From Novosphingobium decolorationis (GTDB taxonomy: Bacteria; Pseudomonadota; Alphaproteobacteria; Sphingomonadales; Sphingomonadaceae), in contig NZ_CP054856.1 of assembly GCF_018417475.1 (NCBI RefSeq), positions 2,449,001 to 2,513,000 on the forward strand: DNA of 64,000 nucleotides, in the 5' to 3' direction. This document shows, piece by piece, positions 25,586 to 35,620 of this stretch; the first letter of the stretch is position 1; each line of letters begins with the position of its first letter. The translations under genes were made by a program, and so were the position numbers. The notes under the pieces are model-generated. The model worked only from the letters and a program-made list of their open reading frames with translations. It was not told the DNA's origin and did no database searches.

Positions 25586-27859
25586 TCAGTCTTCCTTGAG
25601 GAAGGCGGGCATGTGGCCCGGATCGCCACCTTCGTTGCCACCGCGCGGACCGCGGTCGCGGCCACCGTCACGGCCACCACGGCGCGGGCCACGGCGATCG
25701 CCGCCACGGCCACCGCCGTCACGATCACCGCGCGGCGCCTTGGGCGGACGGGTGTCTTCCAGCTCTTCGCCGGTTTCCTGGTCGACGACGCGCATCGAGA
25801 GGCGGACCTTGCCACGGTTGTCGATCTCGAGGACCTTGACCTTGACCTCCTGGCCTTCCTTGACGACGTCGGTCGGCTTTTCGACGCGCTCGTTCTTCAT
25901 TTCGGAGACGTGGACGAGGCCGTCCTTGCCACCCATGAAGTTCACGAAGGCACCGAAGTCGACGATGTTGACGACCTTGCCGTTGTAGATCTTGCCGACT
26001 TCGGCTTCCTCGACGATGCCCTGGATCCAGGCCTTGGCGGCCTCGATCTGGTTGATGTCCGAGGAGGAGATCTTGATCACGCCTTCATCGTCGATGTCGA
26101 CCTTGGCGCCGGTCTCGGCGACGATCTCGCGGATGACCTTGCCGCCGGTGCCGATGACGTCACGGATCTTCGACTTGTCGATCTGGATCGTCTCGATGCG
26201 CGGCGCGTGGGCCGAAAGCTCGGTGCGGGCCGAACCCAGAGCCTTGGTCATCTCACCCAGGATGTGCGCGCGGCCGGCCTTGGCCTGCTCGAGCGCCTTG
26301 CCCATGATTTCCTTGGTGATGCCGGCGATCTTGATGTCCATCTGCATCGTGGTGATGCCGTTCTCGGTGCCTGCGACCTTGAAGTCCATGTCGCCGAGGT
26401 GATCCTCGTCGCCCAGGATGTCCGAAAGAACCGCGAAGTCATCGCCTTCGAGGATCAGGCCCATGGCGATGCCCGAAACCGGACGTGCCAGCGGAACGCC
26501 CGCGTCCATCATCGAGAGGCAGCCGCCGCAGATCGTCGCCATCGAGGACGAACCGTTCGACTCGGTGATGTCCGAGAGGATGCGGATGGTGTAGGGGAAG
26601 TCTTCCTTGGCGGGCAGCACCGGGTGCAGCGCGCGCCATGCCAGCTTGCCGTGGCCGATTTCGCGGCGGCCCGGCGCGCCGAAGCGGCCCACTTCACCGA
26701 CCGAGTAGGGCGGGAAGTTGTAGTGCAGCATGAACGACGAATACGACAGGCCTTCGAGGCCGTCGATCATCTGCTCGGCGTCCTTGGTGCCCAGCGTCGT
26801 GGTGCAGATCGCCTGCGTTTCACCGCGGGTGAACAGCGCCGAACCGTGGGTGCGCGGCAGGAAGCCGACCATCGATTCGATCGGGCGGACCTGGTCGAGC
26901 TTGCGGCCGTCGATACGGGTGCCGTCCTTGAGGATGGCGCCGCGAACGATCTCGGCTTCGAGCTTCTTCATGGTCTTGATGGCGACCATCTGGGTCTGCG
27001 CCGATTCCTCGCCGAAAGCTTCCTTGGCCTTGGCGCGCGCCGCGTTGAGCGCGTTCGAACGGGCCGACTTGTCGGTCAGCTTGTAGGCGGCGGCAACGTC
27101 CTTGCCGACGGCCTTCTTGAGCTTCGCCTTGATGTCGGCGGTGTTGTCCGACAGGTCGATTTCCCAAGGCTCCTTGGCGGCCTGCTCGGCAAGGTCGATG
27201 ACCAGGTCGACGACCTTCTTGCACTCGTCATGCGCGAACATGACGGCGCCCAGCATCTCGTCCTCGGTCAGCTCCTTGGCTTCCGATTCGACCATCATCA
27301 CGGCGTTGCCGGTGGCGGCGACGACGAGGTCGAGGCGGCCGTTCTCGAGCGCGGCGGTCTGCTTGGGGTTGAGCGTGTATTCGCCATCCTCGAAGCCGAC
27401 GCGGCACGCGCCGATCGGGCCCATGAAGGGCACGCCCGAGATGGTGAGCGCAGCCGAAGCGGCGATCATCGCGACGATGTCGGCCTCGGTTTCGCCGTCA
27501 TAGCTCAGGACCTGGCAGATGACGTTGATTTCGTTGTAGAAACCTTCGGGGAACAGCGGGCGCACCGGACGGTCGATCAGGCGGCTGGTCAGCGTTTCCT
27601 TTTCGGTCGCGCCGCGCTCACGCTTGAAGAAGCCGCCGGGGATACGGCCCGCCGACGAGAACTTTTCCTGGTAGTGCACGGTCAGCGGGAAGAAGTCCTG
27701 GCCTTCCTTCACCGACTTGGCGGCGGTCACCGCGCAGAGCACCACGGTTTCGCCGTAGGTGGCGAGAACGGCACCGTCCGCCTGGCGGGCGATGCGGCCG
27801 GTTTCGAGAGTGAGGGTCTTGCCGCCCCACTCCATCGATACGGTCTTGACGTCGAACAT
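25586..27859 (-). CDS. pnp: Polyribonucleotide nucleotidyltransferase
   Basis: A 757-residue phosphorolytic 3'-5' exoribonuclease, trimeric, central to mRNA decay and the degradosome. Two RNase PH domains (the second with [14 protein letters not shown] and [10 protein letters not shown]), a KH domain ([15 protein letters not shown]) and an S1 domain ([19 protein letters not shown]) are in the usual order. The C-terminal 50 residues are Arg/Gly-rich ([17 protein letters not shown]), an RGG-like tail seen in alphaproteobacterial PNPases, which may bind RNA or RNase E. It follows rpsO as usual. PNPase commonly represses its own leader. Confidence 0.97.
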   Translation of the reverse strand: MFDVKTVSMEWGGKTLTLETGRIARQADGAVLATYGETVVLCAVTAAKSVKEGQDFFPLTVHYQEKFSSAGRIPGGFFKRERGATEKETLTSRLIDRPVRPLFPEGFYNEINVICQVLSYDGETEADIVAMIAASAALTISGVPFMGPIGACRVGFEDGEYTLNPKQTAALENGRLDLVVAATGNAVMMVESEAKELTEDEMLGAVMFAHDECKKVVDLVIDLAEQAAKEPWEIDLSDNTADIKAKLKKAVGKDVAAAYKLTDKSARSNALNAARAKAKEAFGEESAQTQMVAIKTMKKLEAEIVRGAILKDGTRIDGRKLDQVRPIESMVGFLPRTHGSALFTRGETQAICTTTLGTKDAEQMIDGLEGLSYSSFMLHYNFPPYSVGEVGRFGAPGRREIGHGKLAWRALHPVLPAKEDFPYTIRILSDITESNGSSSMATICGGCLSMMDAGVPLARPVSGIAMGLILEGDDFAVLSDILGDEDHLGDMDFKVAGTENGITTMQMDIKIAGITKEIMGKALEQAKAGRAHILGEMTKALGSARTELSAHAPRIETIQIDKSKIRDVIGTGGKVIREIVAETGAKVDIDDEGVIKISSSDINQIEAAKAWIQGIVEEAEVGKIYNGKVVNIVDFGAFVNFMGGKDGLVHVSEMKNERVEKPTDVVKEGQEVKVKVLEIDNRGKVRLSMRVVDQETGEELEDTRPPKAPRGDRDGGGRGGDRRGPRRGGRDGGRDRGPRGGNEGGDPGHMPAFLKED

Positions 27860-28118
27860 AGAATATTCCTCAGCCCGCCGGCCCTATTGCCTGCGGGATT
27901 TACTGCCGGGGATGCCGTCCCGGTCCGGTACGGGGCCTGTCATGCCCCGAAGGCCCCTCGCCGGATTGCGAGGATACCTGTCTATTTCGGTGCCCGGGCC
28001 GGCCATCCGGCCCCGGCGGAGTCTTCCTTAGCACAACGGGGAACGCAGGTGGATAGGTCCCGTACGCTGGCCGGAAATATGAAACGGCCCGCCAGAGGCG
28101 GGCCGAAACATTTGGCTG
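27860..28118 (-). promoter_or_regulatory. rpsO-pnp intergenic region
   Basis: A 259-base gap with the rpsO 3' hairpin at its far end and the pnp leader at the near end. GAGGAATATTCT precedes the pnp start. In other bacteria this region holds a pnp promoter and the RNase III/PNPase autoregulatory hairpin. I see GC-rich inverted segments (CCGGCGAGGGGCC region) but cannot define that structure by eye. Confidence 0.4.
28086..28104 (-). terminator. 3' hairpin after rpsO
   Basis: GGCCCGCC, loop TCT, GGCGGGCC, then GTTTCATATTT on the minus strand. The short T-rich tail suggests partial termination between rpsO and pnp. Confidence 0.55.
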
Positions 28119-28388
28119 TTACTTACGCAGACCCAGCTTCTGGATCAGGTCGTTGTAACGCTGCACGTCCTTCTTCTTGAGGTAGGCCAGCAGCGAACGA
28201 CGCTTGTTGACCATGGCGAGAAGACCGCGACGCGAGTGGTTGTCCTTGTGGTGAGCCTTGAAGTGCTCGGTCAGGTTGCGGATACGCTCGGTGAGGATCG
28301 CGACCTGAACTTCCGGAGATCCGGTGTCACCCGAAACGCGGGCGTTGTCCGTAATGATTTCCGTCTTCTTTTCGGCAGTAACCGTCAT
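28119..28388 (-). CDS. rpsO: Ribosomal protein S15
   Basis: An 89-residue small-subunit protein that binds 16S rRNA and nucleates the platform. The sequence carries [47 protein letters not shown] and the C-terminal LGLRK. Start ATG 28388 has GGAG eight bases upstream and gives the exact E. coli length; a GTG at 28397 is less likely. It lies five bases after truB and upstream of pnp, the classic truB-rpsO-pnp order. Confidence 0.98.
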   Translation of the reverse strand: MTVTAEKKTEIITDNARVSGDTGSPEVQVAILTERIRNLTEHFKAHHKDNHSRRGLLAMVNKRRSLLAYLKKKDVQRYNDLIQKLGLRK

Positions 28389-28393
28389 GTCAT

Positions 28394-29311
28394 TCACTCC
28401 GCGACATCTGTGAGGTTGAACCCCCGGACCACGCGGACTTCGCCGTGTGAAAGCTCCACCAGCGCGACCGGAATGGTTTCCAGCCGTGCCCAGTAGAGCC
28501 CGTCATCCTGGGGCATCCCGGTCAGAACGCGGCCCTGTCGGACCGCCCTTGCCTGCTCCGGGTCGAGGTCGATGGCCGGGATGTCGTCCAGCCCCGCCTC
28601 CAGCGGCAAGAGTAACTGCTCAAGAGGCGCGCCCTTACCGACTTCGTTCAATTTGTCCAGCGAAATCGCCCCCGAGAGGTCGAAGGGCCCGGCCTTGATC
28701 CGGCGCAGCATCGTCACCGTGCCGCAGCTTCCCAGCGCGTGCGCGATGTCCCGCGCGAGGCTGCGGATATAGGTCCCCTTGGAGACCTGCGCCTGCAAGG
28801 TCACCCCGTCACTGGCATCGAAGCCATGGATCTCAAGGGCATGGATCGTCACCTCGCGCGACTTAAGGGTGACTTCCTCGCCCGCGCGCGCCAGATCATA
28901 GGCGCGCTTGCCGTCGACCTTGAGCGCGGAATAGGCGGGCGGGACCTGGGTGATGGGGCCTGTGAACTGCGGCAGGACCACCGCCAGCTCCTCGGCGCTG
29001 GGCAAGACATCGCTCGTCGCGATCACCTTGCCCTCGGCATCGAGGGTGTCGGTCTCCTCGCCGAAGCGCAGGGTGAAGAGGTAGGTCTTGTCCGCATCGA
29101 GCATCCGGCCCGTCAGCTTGGTCGCCTCGCCCAGCGCAATGGGAAGAACGCCGGAGGCCAGCGGATCGAGCGTGCCGCCATGGCCGACCTTGACCCCGCC
29201 CTTGAGCTTCACGTTGAAGCCCGCCTCGCGCAAGTTGCGCTTGACCGCGGCGACGGCCTGCGTGGAGCCCAGCTCCACCGGCTTGTCGAGAATGATCCAG
29301 CCATGGGGCAT
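28394..29311 (-). CDS. truB: tRNA pseudouridine(55) synthase
   Basis: A 305-residue enzyme that makes pseudouridine 55 in the T-loop of tRNAs. The catalytic Asp49 lies in [20 protein letters not shown]. Other TruB motifs are [29 protein letters not shown] and [12 protein letters not shown]. It heads the truB-rpsO-pnp cluster. The usual upstream rbfA and infB are not in the window; instead a 156-base gap and an unrelated membrane protein gene lie upstream. Confidence 0.97.
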   Translation of the reverse strand: MPHGWIILDKPVELGSTQAVAAVKRNLREAGFNVKLKGGVKVGHGGTLDPLASGVLPIALGEATKLTGRMLDADKTYLFTLRFGEETDTLDAEGKVIATSDVLPSAEELAVVLPQFTGPITQVPPAYSALKVDGKRAYDLARAGEEVTLKSREVTIHALEIHGFDASDGVTLQAQVSKGTYIRSLARDIAHALGSCGTVTMLRRIKAGPFDLSGAISLDKLNEVGKGAPLEQLLLPLEAGLDDIPAIDLDPEQARAVRQGRVLTGMPQDDGLYWARLETIPVALVELSHGEVRVVRGFNLTDVAE

Positions 29312-29467
29312 CAGCGCACCTTACCAAGGAGAAGTCGGGAGTTGGTCGTCATGGCGCCCCAAGAGGCAATGCACGCGGGCTTGTCAACACGGGCGGACGG
29401 CCACGCCAAGCCCGACTGGCTACGCATTGGCGTGGTCCGCAGGGATCTGACCCGAACAGCGCGGCGC

Positions 29468-30082
29468 CTAGCTATCGCCCGATGTCCGCCGGGTATCTGG
29501 AAAGTTGAGGCTGCGCGTGTCCCGTATCGCGCCCGTGTGCGCATCAACGATGACAAAGCGCGCGTCCTCGACGCTGTCCCAGATAATCGCACTGAAAAGA
29601 GAATCGTCCAGTTTCTGCACGGTGTCGAGCGCGTCCACGGACTTCGCGATCACATGCCTGTCCAGCTTGGGAACAGCGATGAAGACGATGTCGAAGACGG
29701 GCCTGTCCTGGCGCATCCCGGTCTTGACCAGAGCCACGCGCCCGAGTTCGCCAACACCCCTTTCACCATAGACAGACGCGTTCGTATCGTCTGTGATCCT
29801 AGCGATCTTGCCCGAAGACATGGCCACGTACCGGACGTTTCGGACCGCTTCGGGATCATCTGGCGATCTGGACTTGTAGACGGTGATTGTCCCTTGGGAA
29901 GTTTCGAGCTCTTCTCCGGCGGGCGGTGTCGCGCTCGCCGTGTCCCAGGGCTCCTCAATCAACTCCCCTTGCGTCGAATTCCACCATGCGACAGCAATCG
30001 CGCCAAGAAAAACCAGGCCGCATGTGAGGAAAACGGCCAGTGCAACCTGGTTGTAAATCTGGAGAAAGTGGTTCGCTCTCAT
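29468..30082 (-). CDS. Single-pass membrane protein of unknown function
   Basis: A 204-residue product starting MRANHFLQIYNQ with one strong transmembrane helix at about 14-35 and an extracytoplasmic domain. The domain has beta-rich segments (VRYVAMSSGKIARI, RPVFDIVFIAVPKLDR, FVIVDAHTGAIRDTR). I recognise no family. The base composition is slightly less GC-rich than neighbours, which could mark transfer, but this is not measured. An upstream TTG/ATG extension to 30142 is less likely because it lacks a hydrophobic start. Confidence 0.6.
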   Translation of the reverse strand: MRANHFLQIYNQVALAVFLTCGLVFLGAIAVAWWNSTQGELIEEPWDTASATPPAGEELETSQGTITVYKSRSPDDPEAVRNVRYVAMSSGKIARITDDTNASVYGERGVGELGRVALVKTGMRQDRPVFDIVFIAVPKLDRHVIAKSVDALDTVQKLDDSLFSAIIWDSVEDARFVIVDAHTGAIRDTRSLNFPDTRRTSGDS

Positions 30083-30277
30083 CGCCTGTCCATTCCAAGA
30101 TGACCGGAATGAACTTGTGACCCACTGCCCAAATGACGGCAAGGGGTCGGCACCGTACCTTCAAGTTCTTCTGCGCAGGCAGAAGTCAAACGTGCAGATA
30201 CAGTGGGCCACGGACGATCGCGCCAGGATTCGCGCCCTTCAATCCCGCAATTCTTCGCAAAACCCCGAACCGACGCC

Positions 30278-31117
30278 TCAGTCGCGCGAAATGGCGGTCA
30301 TCCCGTCCTTGCCCATCGTGGTGCCGAGGCCCTCTTCCTTGCGGGGATTGGCAACCGCATCGGCGATGAGGCGGTCCTGGTCTTCAGGAGCCATGCGCTC
30401 CCACCCGGCGCGGCCCAGCTTTTCAAGCGGGCGGTAGCGCACCTTGTACTGCATGCGCGCAGAGCCTTCGACCCAGTAACCGAGGTAGACATAACCCAGC
30501 CCCATCTCCACCGAGCGGCGGATGTGGTCGAGGATGATGAAGTTGCCCAGTCCCTTGCGCGGGCTTTGCGGGTCATAGAAGCTGTAGATCATCGACAGCC
30601 CGTCGCACTGGCGGTCGGTCAGGCAGGCGCCGACAAGGCGGCCCGGCGTCACCCCGTCCTCGGACGGTTCGCGGTATTCGACCACGTAGCTGGTGACAGG
30701 GGTATGCTCGACCATGTCGGCGTAGTCGATCTCGTCCATCGCGGTCATCCCGCCTTCGGGGTGGCGTTCGGCGAGATAGGCCTGAAGCAGTTCGAACTGC
30801 TCGCTGGTGGACCAGGGGCGGCAGACGGTGACGACCAGATCGTCGTTCGCCTTGAGCGCGCGCTTCTGCGAAGAGGAGGCGGCGAATTCGCTGGCGACCA
30901 CGCGCACCGAGATGCAGGCGCTGCAGTCGATGCAGGAGGGACGATAGGCAACGGTCTGGCTGCGGCGAAAGCCGATGCGGCTGAGCGCATCGTTGAGCGA
31001 ATCCGCGTGCGGCCCCTTGAGCTCCGTGAACACCTTGCGCTCGCTCCGGCCCGGCAGATAGGGGCACGGCGCGGGGCTGGTCACGAAGAAGCGGGGAAAT
31101 CGAACCGGTGCCGTCAC
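30278..31117 (-). CDS. bpt: Aspartate/glutamate leucyltransferase
   Basis: A 279-residue member of the ATE1/Bpt family, which adds leucine from Leu-tRNA to proteins with N-terminal Asp or Glu and so feeds the ClpS/ClpAP N-degron pathway. The N-terminal cluster PCPYLPG plus [12 protein letters not shown] is typical of the family and may bind metal. [22 protein letters not shown] and [15 protein letters not shown] form the GNAT-like catalytic part. The start is GTG at 31117. It appears to be a single gene. Confidence 0.92.
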   Translation of the reverse strand: MTAPVRFPRFFVTSPAPCPYLPGRSERKVFTELKGPHADSLNDALSRIGFRRSQTVAYRPSCIDCSACISVRVVASEFAASSSQKRALKANDDLVVTVCRPWSTSEQFELLQAYLAERHPEGGMTAMDEIDYADMVEHTPVTSYVVEYREPSEDGVTPGRLVGACLTDRQCDGLSMIYSFYDPQSPRKGLGNFIILDHIRRSVEMGLGYVYLGYWVEGSARMQYKVRYRPLEKLGRAGWERMAPEDQDRLIADAVANPRKEEGLGTTMGKDGMTAISRD

Positions 31118-31248
31118 GGGGGCGCTGCGTCCTCTTGTTTCTTACCTGCGTGGTCGATCAAGGCACCACGGCGGCCCCTTGTTCCGGCAAATATGCCCAA
31201 GCGTATCCGCCGTTGAAAGTGTTTTAACCACAAAAGTGGCGCAAGCGC

Positions 31249-31283
31249 CTCCGGGATCGCGCGAAATTCACGCCATCCCGGAG
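31249..31283. terminator. 9-bp inverted repeat between bpt and ilvA
   Basis: CTCCGGGAT and ATCCCGGAG flank a 17-base loop in the 264-base gap. It lies about 100 bases past the ilvA stop on the minus strand. There is no clear T tract, so it is only a possible 3' structure. Confidence 0.4.
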
Positions 31284-31381
31284 CCTTGTCCCGGATCGGG
31301 CCGGGTATCACCCCAAGTATTCACACCCAGGTGGCCGTGCGAGGCCAGGCGTTCACCCCGGCGGAAGTCCGGACGCGAAGT

Positions 31382-32635
31382 TCAGTCGGTCTCGACCCGG
31401 CGCACTTCGTAGCCCTCGCGGTGGAGCGCGGCGATCAGCGCGTCGAGCTGCGCCGAATCGCGCGCCTCGCACTCGATCTCGGTCACCAGCCCCTTGGCGG
31501 GAAGATGCGTGAAGATGCGCTGGTGGAAGACCTCGATGATGTTCACGTTCTGCTCGTGGAACACCTTGGCGACCTTGAACAGCGCGCCCGCGCGGTCCTG
31601 CAGGCCGATGCGCAGGCGAGCGAGGCGCCCCGAACGGGCCAGGTCGCGCAGCAGCACGTTGGCGAGCAGGCGCGTGTCGATGTTGCCGCCCGACAGCACG
31701 ATGCCGACCTTGCGGCCCTTGAACAGGTCGCGGTTGTCCATGAGTGCGGCCAGGCCACAGGCGCCCGCGCCCTCGACCAGCGTCTTCTCGATCTGGAGAA
31801 GCAGCGCCAGCGCGCTCTCGATCTTGGGCTCGCTCACCAGCAGGATGTCGTCGAGCAGGCCCTTCAGGGTGCGCGAGGTGAACGCGCCGGGCGAAAACAC
31901 CGCGATGCCCTCGGCCAGCGTGTCGCCGCCGATCGGCAGGTTCATGCCCTTGAGGGCGTTGTACATCGAGGGGTAGAGCTGCGCCTCGACGCCGTAGATC
32001 TTCATCTCGGGCCTCAGCGCGCGCGCGGCCGTGCCCATCCCGGAACTGAGGCCGCCCCCGCCGATCGGCACGACCAGCGTGTCGAGATCGGGCACGTCTT
32101 CCAGCATCTCCAGCGCCACGGTGCCCTGCCCGGCCGCGACATGCGGATCGTCGAAGGGGTGGACGAAGGTGTAGCCGTGCTCGGCCTCCAGCTTGCGCGC
32201 GTGGGCATAGGCGTCGTCGAAACTCTCGCCTTCCAGCACCACCTTGCCGCCCACGCTCTCGGTCTGCATGACTTTCACGAGCGGAGTCGTGCGCGGCATG
32301 ACGATGGTGACCGGGATGCCCAGGCGCGTGCCGTGATAGCTCAGCCCCTGCGCGTGGTTGCCGGCCGAGGCCGCGATCACGCCGCGGCTCTTGCGCTCCT
32401 CGCTCAGCTGCATGAGCGCGTTGAGCGCGCCGCGCTCCTTGTAAGATGCGGTAAACTGGTGATTTTCGAACTTGAGCCAAATATCGGCGCCGGTAATCTC
32501 GCTGAGCGTCTGGCTGCGCATCGTGGGCGTACGGACAATATTGCCCGAAATGCGCCCCGATGCCGCGCGGACATCATCGAGGGTCAGGACCGCGTCTGCG
32601 GCCGTTTCGGCAGGCTTCGATACAGGCTGTTCCAT
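31382..32635 (-). CDS. ilvA: Threonine ammonia-lyase with ACT domain
   Basis: A 417-residue PLP enzyme that turns threonine into 2-oxobutyrate for isoleucine synthesis. PLP binds Lys66 (FTASYKERGAL), and the phosphate loop is GGGGLSSG near 180. A C-terminal ACT domain (RLRIGLQDRAGALFKVAKVF onward, about residue 335) suggests allosteric control. The size resembles the shorter TdcB-like/ACT form rather than the 514-residue E. coli IlvA. I start at ATG 32635; the frame continues upstream but lacks conserved sequence. It diverges from the dehydrogenase gene. Confidence 0.94.
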   Translation of the reverse strand: MEQPVSKPAETAADAVLTLDDVRAASGRISGNIVRTPTMRSQTLSEITGADIWLKFENHQFTASYKERGALNALMQLSEERKSRGVIAASAGNHAQGLSYHGTRLGIPVTIVMPRTTPLVKVMQTESVGGKVVLEGESFDDAYAHARKLEAEHGYTFVHPFDDPHVAAGQGTVALEMLEDVPDLDTLVVPIGGGGLSSGMGTAARALRPEMKIYGVEAQLYPSMYNALKGMNLPIGGDTLAEGIAVFSPGAFTSRTLKGLLDDILLVSEPKIESALALLLQIEKTLVEGAGACGLAALMDNRDLFKGRKVGIVLSGGNIDTRLLANVLLRDLARSGRLARLRIGLQDRAGALFKVAKVFHEQNVNIIEVFHQRIFTHLPAKGLVTEIECEARDSAQLDALIAALHREGYEVRRVETD

Positions 32636-32760
32636 CCGGGGGCGCCTAAAGGAATTACCGGGGAATTGAAAGGCGGCAAAGGGCCGCCTATCCTCTCGAC
32701 TGGGCGCAGCGCCGTCGCACGACGGTTTGCATTTGGCCAAAACACGTTAAGGACAAGGCC
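32636..32760. promoter_or_regulatory. Divergent promoter region, ilvA and dehydrogenase
   Basis: A 125-base gap between opposite starts. TTGCATTTGGCCAAAACACGTTAAGGACAAG on the plus side includes AAGGAC next to the 32761 start. No operator or attenuator is evident. Confidence 0.4.
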
Positions 32761-33729
32761 ATGACCGAACAGATGAGTGATGCACACGCCGAGGAGCCGC
32801 AGACCGGCGCGGAGACCACGCCGGAGCGGCCTCCCGTGGACCCGCGCAAGGTCTCCTTCATCGGCCTTGGGGTGATGGGCGGCGAAATCGCGCGGCACAT
32901 TGCCGAAGCGGGCCATGAACTGACGATCTACAACCGCTCCCCCGACCGGCTCAAGCGCTGGCAGGAGGAGAACCCGGGCCTCGCCTCGCGCGTCGCGGCC
33001 AACCCCGCGCACGCCGCGCTCGACGCCGATGTGGTGATCACCTGCGTGGGCAACGACGATGATCTGGCCGACGTCGTGCTCGGCCCCAATGGCGCCTTTC
33101 GCACGATGCGCAAGGGCTCGACCTTCATCGACCACACCACGGTCTCGGCGCGCATCGCCCGCCAGATCTCGGTGGAAGCGCGCGACCTCCAGATCCAGTG
33201 TGTCGACGCGCCGATGACCGGCTCGCAGATCGGCGCCGAACAGGGCACGCTCACGCTCATGTGCGGCGGGCGCGATGCGGCCATCGAGGCCGCCCGTCCT
33301 GTCATGGAGGCCTACTCCAGCCGTATCGTCCACGTCGGCAAGGCGGGCGCGGGGCAGACCGCGAAGATGGCTTGCCAGATCTGCATCGCGGGCAACATCG
33401 CGGCCCTTGCCGAAGCGGTCCGCTTCGCGCAGGCCTCCCACCTCGACATGGACAAGGTCTACGAGGCGATCTCGGGCGGCGCAGCGCAGTCTTGGCAGAT
33501 GGACAACCGCTGGTCCTCGATGGACGCCGACGAATTCGACTTCGGCTTCGCCATCGACTGGATGCGCAAGGACCTGGGGCTCAGCCTTGAGGAAGGCCGG
33601 GGCCTGGGCGTCTCGCTCCCCGTCGCGGGCCTCGTTGACCAGTTCTTCGCCGAGATCCAGGCGATGGGCGGGGGACGTCTCGACACCAGTGCCATCGTCA
33701 AGCGGCTGCCGAGGAAAAGCCGTCCGTGA
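32761..33729 (+). CDS. NAD(P)-dependent beta-hydroxyacid dehydrogenase (3-hydroxyisobutyrate dehydrogenase family)
   Basis: A 322-residue enzyme with an N-terminal acidic extension of about 30 residues, then the Rossmann motif FIGLGVMGGEIARHI. Conserved substrate-binding DAPMTGSQIGAEQGTLT and the catalytic Lys in GQTAKMACQ identify the family (MmsB/GarR/GlxR). These oxidise 3-hydroxyisobutyrate or related acids. The exact substrate cannot be told from sequence. Its stop overlaps the start of the amidohydrolase (GTGA), so the pair is one unit. Confidence 0.88.
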   Translation: MTEQMSDAHAEEPQTGAETTPERPPVDPRKVSFIGLGVMGGEIARHIAEAGHELTIYNRSPDRLKRWQEENPGLASRVAANPAHAALDADVVITCVGNDDDLADVVLGPNGAFRTMRKGSTFIDHTTVSARIARQISVEARDLQIQCVDAPMTGSQIGAEQGTLTLMCGGRDAAIEAARPVMEAYSSRIVHVGKAGAGQTAKMACQICIAGNIAALAEAVRFAQASHLDMDKVYEAISGGAAQSWQMDNRWSSMDADEFDFGFAIDWMRKDLGLSLEEGRGLGVSLPVAGLVDQFFAEIQAMGGGRLDTSAIVKRLPRKSRP

Positions 33730-35489
33730 CATTCGCTCGCCGTGCGGTTCTGACCGCGATGCTGGGAACGGCGCTTGTCGCCGTGCCCGCCGAAGCCCGC
33801 AAGAAGAAGAAGGCCGAGGAGGTCGAGAAGCCGGTCCCCGGCACGCTCATCGACAACATCAAAGGGCTCTCGCCCGACGGCAAGGGCGGGATCGAGCACT
33901 TCGACGGCTTCCTGATCGCGCCGGACGGCCACGTCGCTGAGGTCTACCACGAGGGCGAGAAGCGCCCCAAATACGCCGACTACCGCCTCGATGGCGAGGG
34001 CCAGGTGGTGGTCCCGGGCATGATCGACGCGCACACGCACGTCATGATGCTGGGCTTTTCCAAGCTGACGCTCGACCTGTCCTCCACCCACTCGCTCGAC
34101 GAGGCGCTCGCCCGCATCGCGGCCTGGACCGCCGCCCACCCCGAGGCGCCCTGGATCCTGGGCACGGGCTGGAACGAGGTCGAGTGGGGCCTGGGCCGTC
34201 TACCTACCGCCGCCGAACTCGACCGCGTGACCGGCGGCAAGCCTGCCTGGCTGACCCGCATCGATGCGCACGGAGGCTGGGCCAACACCGCCGCGCTCGA
34301 AGCGGCAGGCATCACCGCCAAGACCAAGGACCCCAAGGGCGGGCGCATCGTACGCACCGCTTCGGGCGCGCCCGAGGGCGTCCTTGTCGATGCGGCGGCC
34401 AAACTGGTCGCGGCCAAGCTCCCCGCTCCGCGCCCGGAGGACCGCGACGCCGCGCTCGCCGAAGCCCAGCTCGATTTCCTCAAGAACGGGGTCACGGCGG
34501 TTGCCGACATGGGCACCAGCATCGAGGACTGGCAGGCGTTCCGCCGCGCGGGCGATACCGGGCGGCTGCGCGTGCGCATCGTCTCCTACGCCGATTCGAT
34601 TGCCAACATGGAGCTGATCGGCGGGCCCGGCCCCTCGGCCTGGGTCTACGACGACCGCCTGCGCCTCAGCGGCGTGAAGCTGTTCCTCGATGGTGCGCTC
34701 GGCTCGCGCGGGGCCTGGCTCAAGCAGCCCTACGCCGACGATCCCGAAACACGCGGCCTGCCGCTCCTCTCGCAGACCCAGCTTTCCAACATGATGAGCC
34801 GCGCCGCGCTCGACCACTTCCAGGTCGCGGTCCACGCCATTGGCGACGAGGCCAACGCGGTCGTGCTCGACGCGCTCGAGGAACTGTCCTCGACCTACAC
34901 CGGCGACCGGCGCTGGCGCATCGAACACGCGCAGATCCTCGATCCCGCCGACATCGCGCGCTTTGCCGCGCACGGCACCATTGCCTCAATGCAGCCCCAG
35001 CACGAGGCGAGCGACCGCACCATGGCCGAAGCGCGCCTGGGCCCTGCGCGCCTGTCCGGAGCCTATGCCTGGAAGTCGCTGGCGAACGCCGGGGCCACGC
35101 TCGCCTTTGGATCGGACACCCCGGTCGAACCCGCGCGCCCCTTCACCGGCATGGCGGTTGCCGTGACCCGGCAGGGCGCGGACGGCCAGCCCTTGGTCGG
35201 CTGGCAACCGCAGGAGACGATCTCACGCGAAGCCGCGCTCACCGCCTACACCACAGGCGCGGCCTACGCGATGTTCGCCGAGGATCGCCTGGGGCGCATC
35301 GCCAAGGGCTACCGCGCGGACTTCCTGTTCGTGGACAAGGACCCGATGACGGTCAGCCCCGAAGCCCTGCGTGACCTCACGGTCAAGGAAACCTGGATCG
35401 GCGGCCAGCAGGCCTGGGCGGCGGAAGAAAGCGCAAAGAGCGAAGAAGCGCTGCGGCCCGAAGAAGAAGACGGCCAGGAAGGGCGGTAA
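33726..35489 (+). CDS. Secreted YtcJ-like amidohydrolase
   Basis: A 587-residue metal-dependent amidohydrolase starting at GTG inside the previous stop. A Sec signal peptide (AMLGTALVAVPAEA) is followed by a Lys-rich patch. Metal ligands are visible in GMIDAHTHVMM and in the later VHAIGDEAN, EHAQIL and FGSDTPVEP. This is the YtcJ/exoenzyme-regulatory amidohydrolase group, which hydrolyses amide bonds of small molecules. The C-terminus ends in a charged tail (ESAKSEEALRPEEEDGQ) not typical of the family. Substrate unknown. Confidence 0.87.
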   Translation: MTFARRAVLTAMLGTALVAVPAEARKKKKAEEVEKPVPGTLIDNIKGLSPDGKGGIEHFDGFLIAPDGHVAEVYHEGEKRPKYADYRLDGEGQVVVPGMIDAHTHVMMLGFSKLTLDLSSTHSLDEALARIAAWTAAHPEAPWILGTGWNEVEWGLGRLPTAAELDRVTGGKPAWLTRIDAHGGWANTAALEAAGITAKTKDPKGGRIVRTASGAPEGVLVDAAAKLVAAKLPAPRPEDRDAALAEAQLDFLKNGVTAVADMGTSIEDWQAFRRAGDTGRLRVRIVSYADSIANMELIGGPGPSAWVYDDRLRLSGVKLFLDGALGSRGAWLKQPYADDPETRGLPLLSQTQLSNMMSRAALDHFQVAVHAIGDEANAVVLDALEELSSTYTGDRRWRIEHAQILDPADIARFAAHGTIASMQPQHEASDRTMAEARLGPARLSGAYAWKSLANAGATLAFGSDTPVEPARPFTGMAVAVTRQGADGQPLVGWQPQETISREAALTAYTTGAAYAMFAEDRLGRIAKGYRADFLFVDKDPMTVSPEALRDLTVKETWIGGQQAWAAEESAKSEEALRPEEEDGQEGR

Positions 35490-35497
35490 AAGCGAAT

Positions 35498-35611
35498 CCG
35501 AGGGCCATCGCCCTCGGGCTCCCCAAACCGTCGACCTCAAGGCTCCCACGCTTTCGTAGCCGAGAACGGTGAGGTCGCCCATTTTGGGGTCAAGGGGCGA
35601 TGGCCCCTTGA
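35498..35611 (-). repeat. Hairpin-ended intergenic repeat, copy 4 (inverted)
   Basis: The outer palindromes are at 35498-35517 (CCGAGGGC…, loop CATC) and 35591-35610 (CAAGGGGC…, loop GATG). The inner pair is GACCTCA (35533-35539) and TGAGGTC (35570-35576). CCCATTTTGGGG beside the last palindrome is a small extra inverted repeat. It fills the gap between convergent genes, 8 and 9 bases from the two stops. Confidence 0.92.
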
Positions 35612-35620
35612 ATCATTCTC

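Noticed and set aside
25613..28180. Long plus-strand open frame opposite pnp and part of rpsO
   Set aside because: Antisense artefact of high GC; pnp and rpsO motifs are unambiguous.
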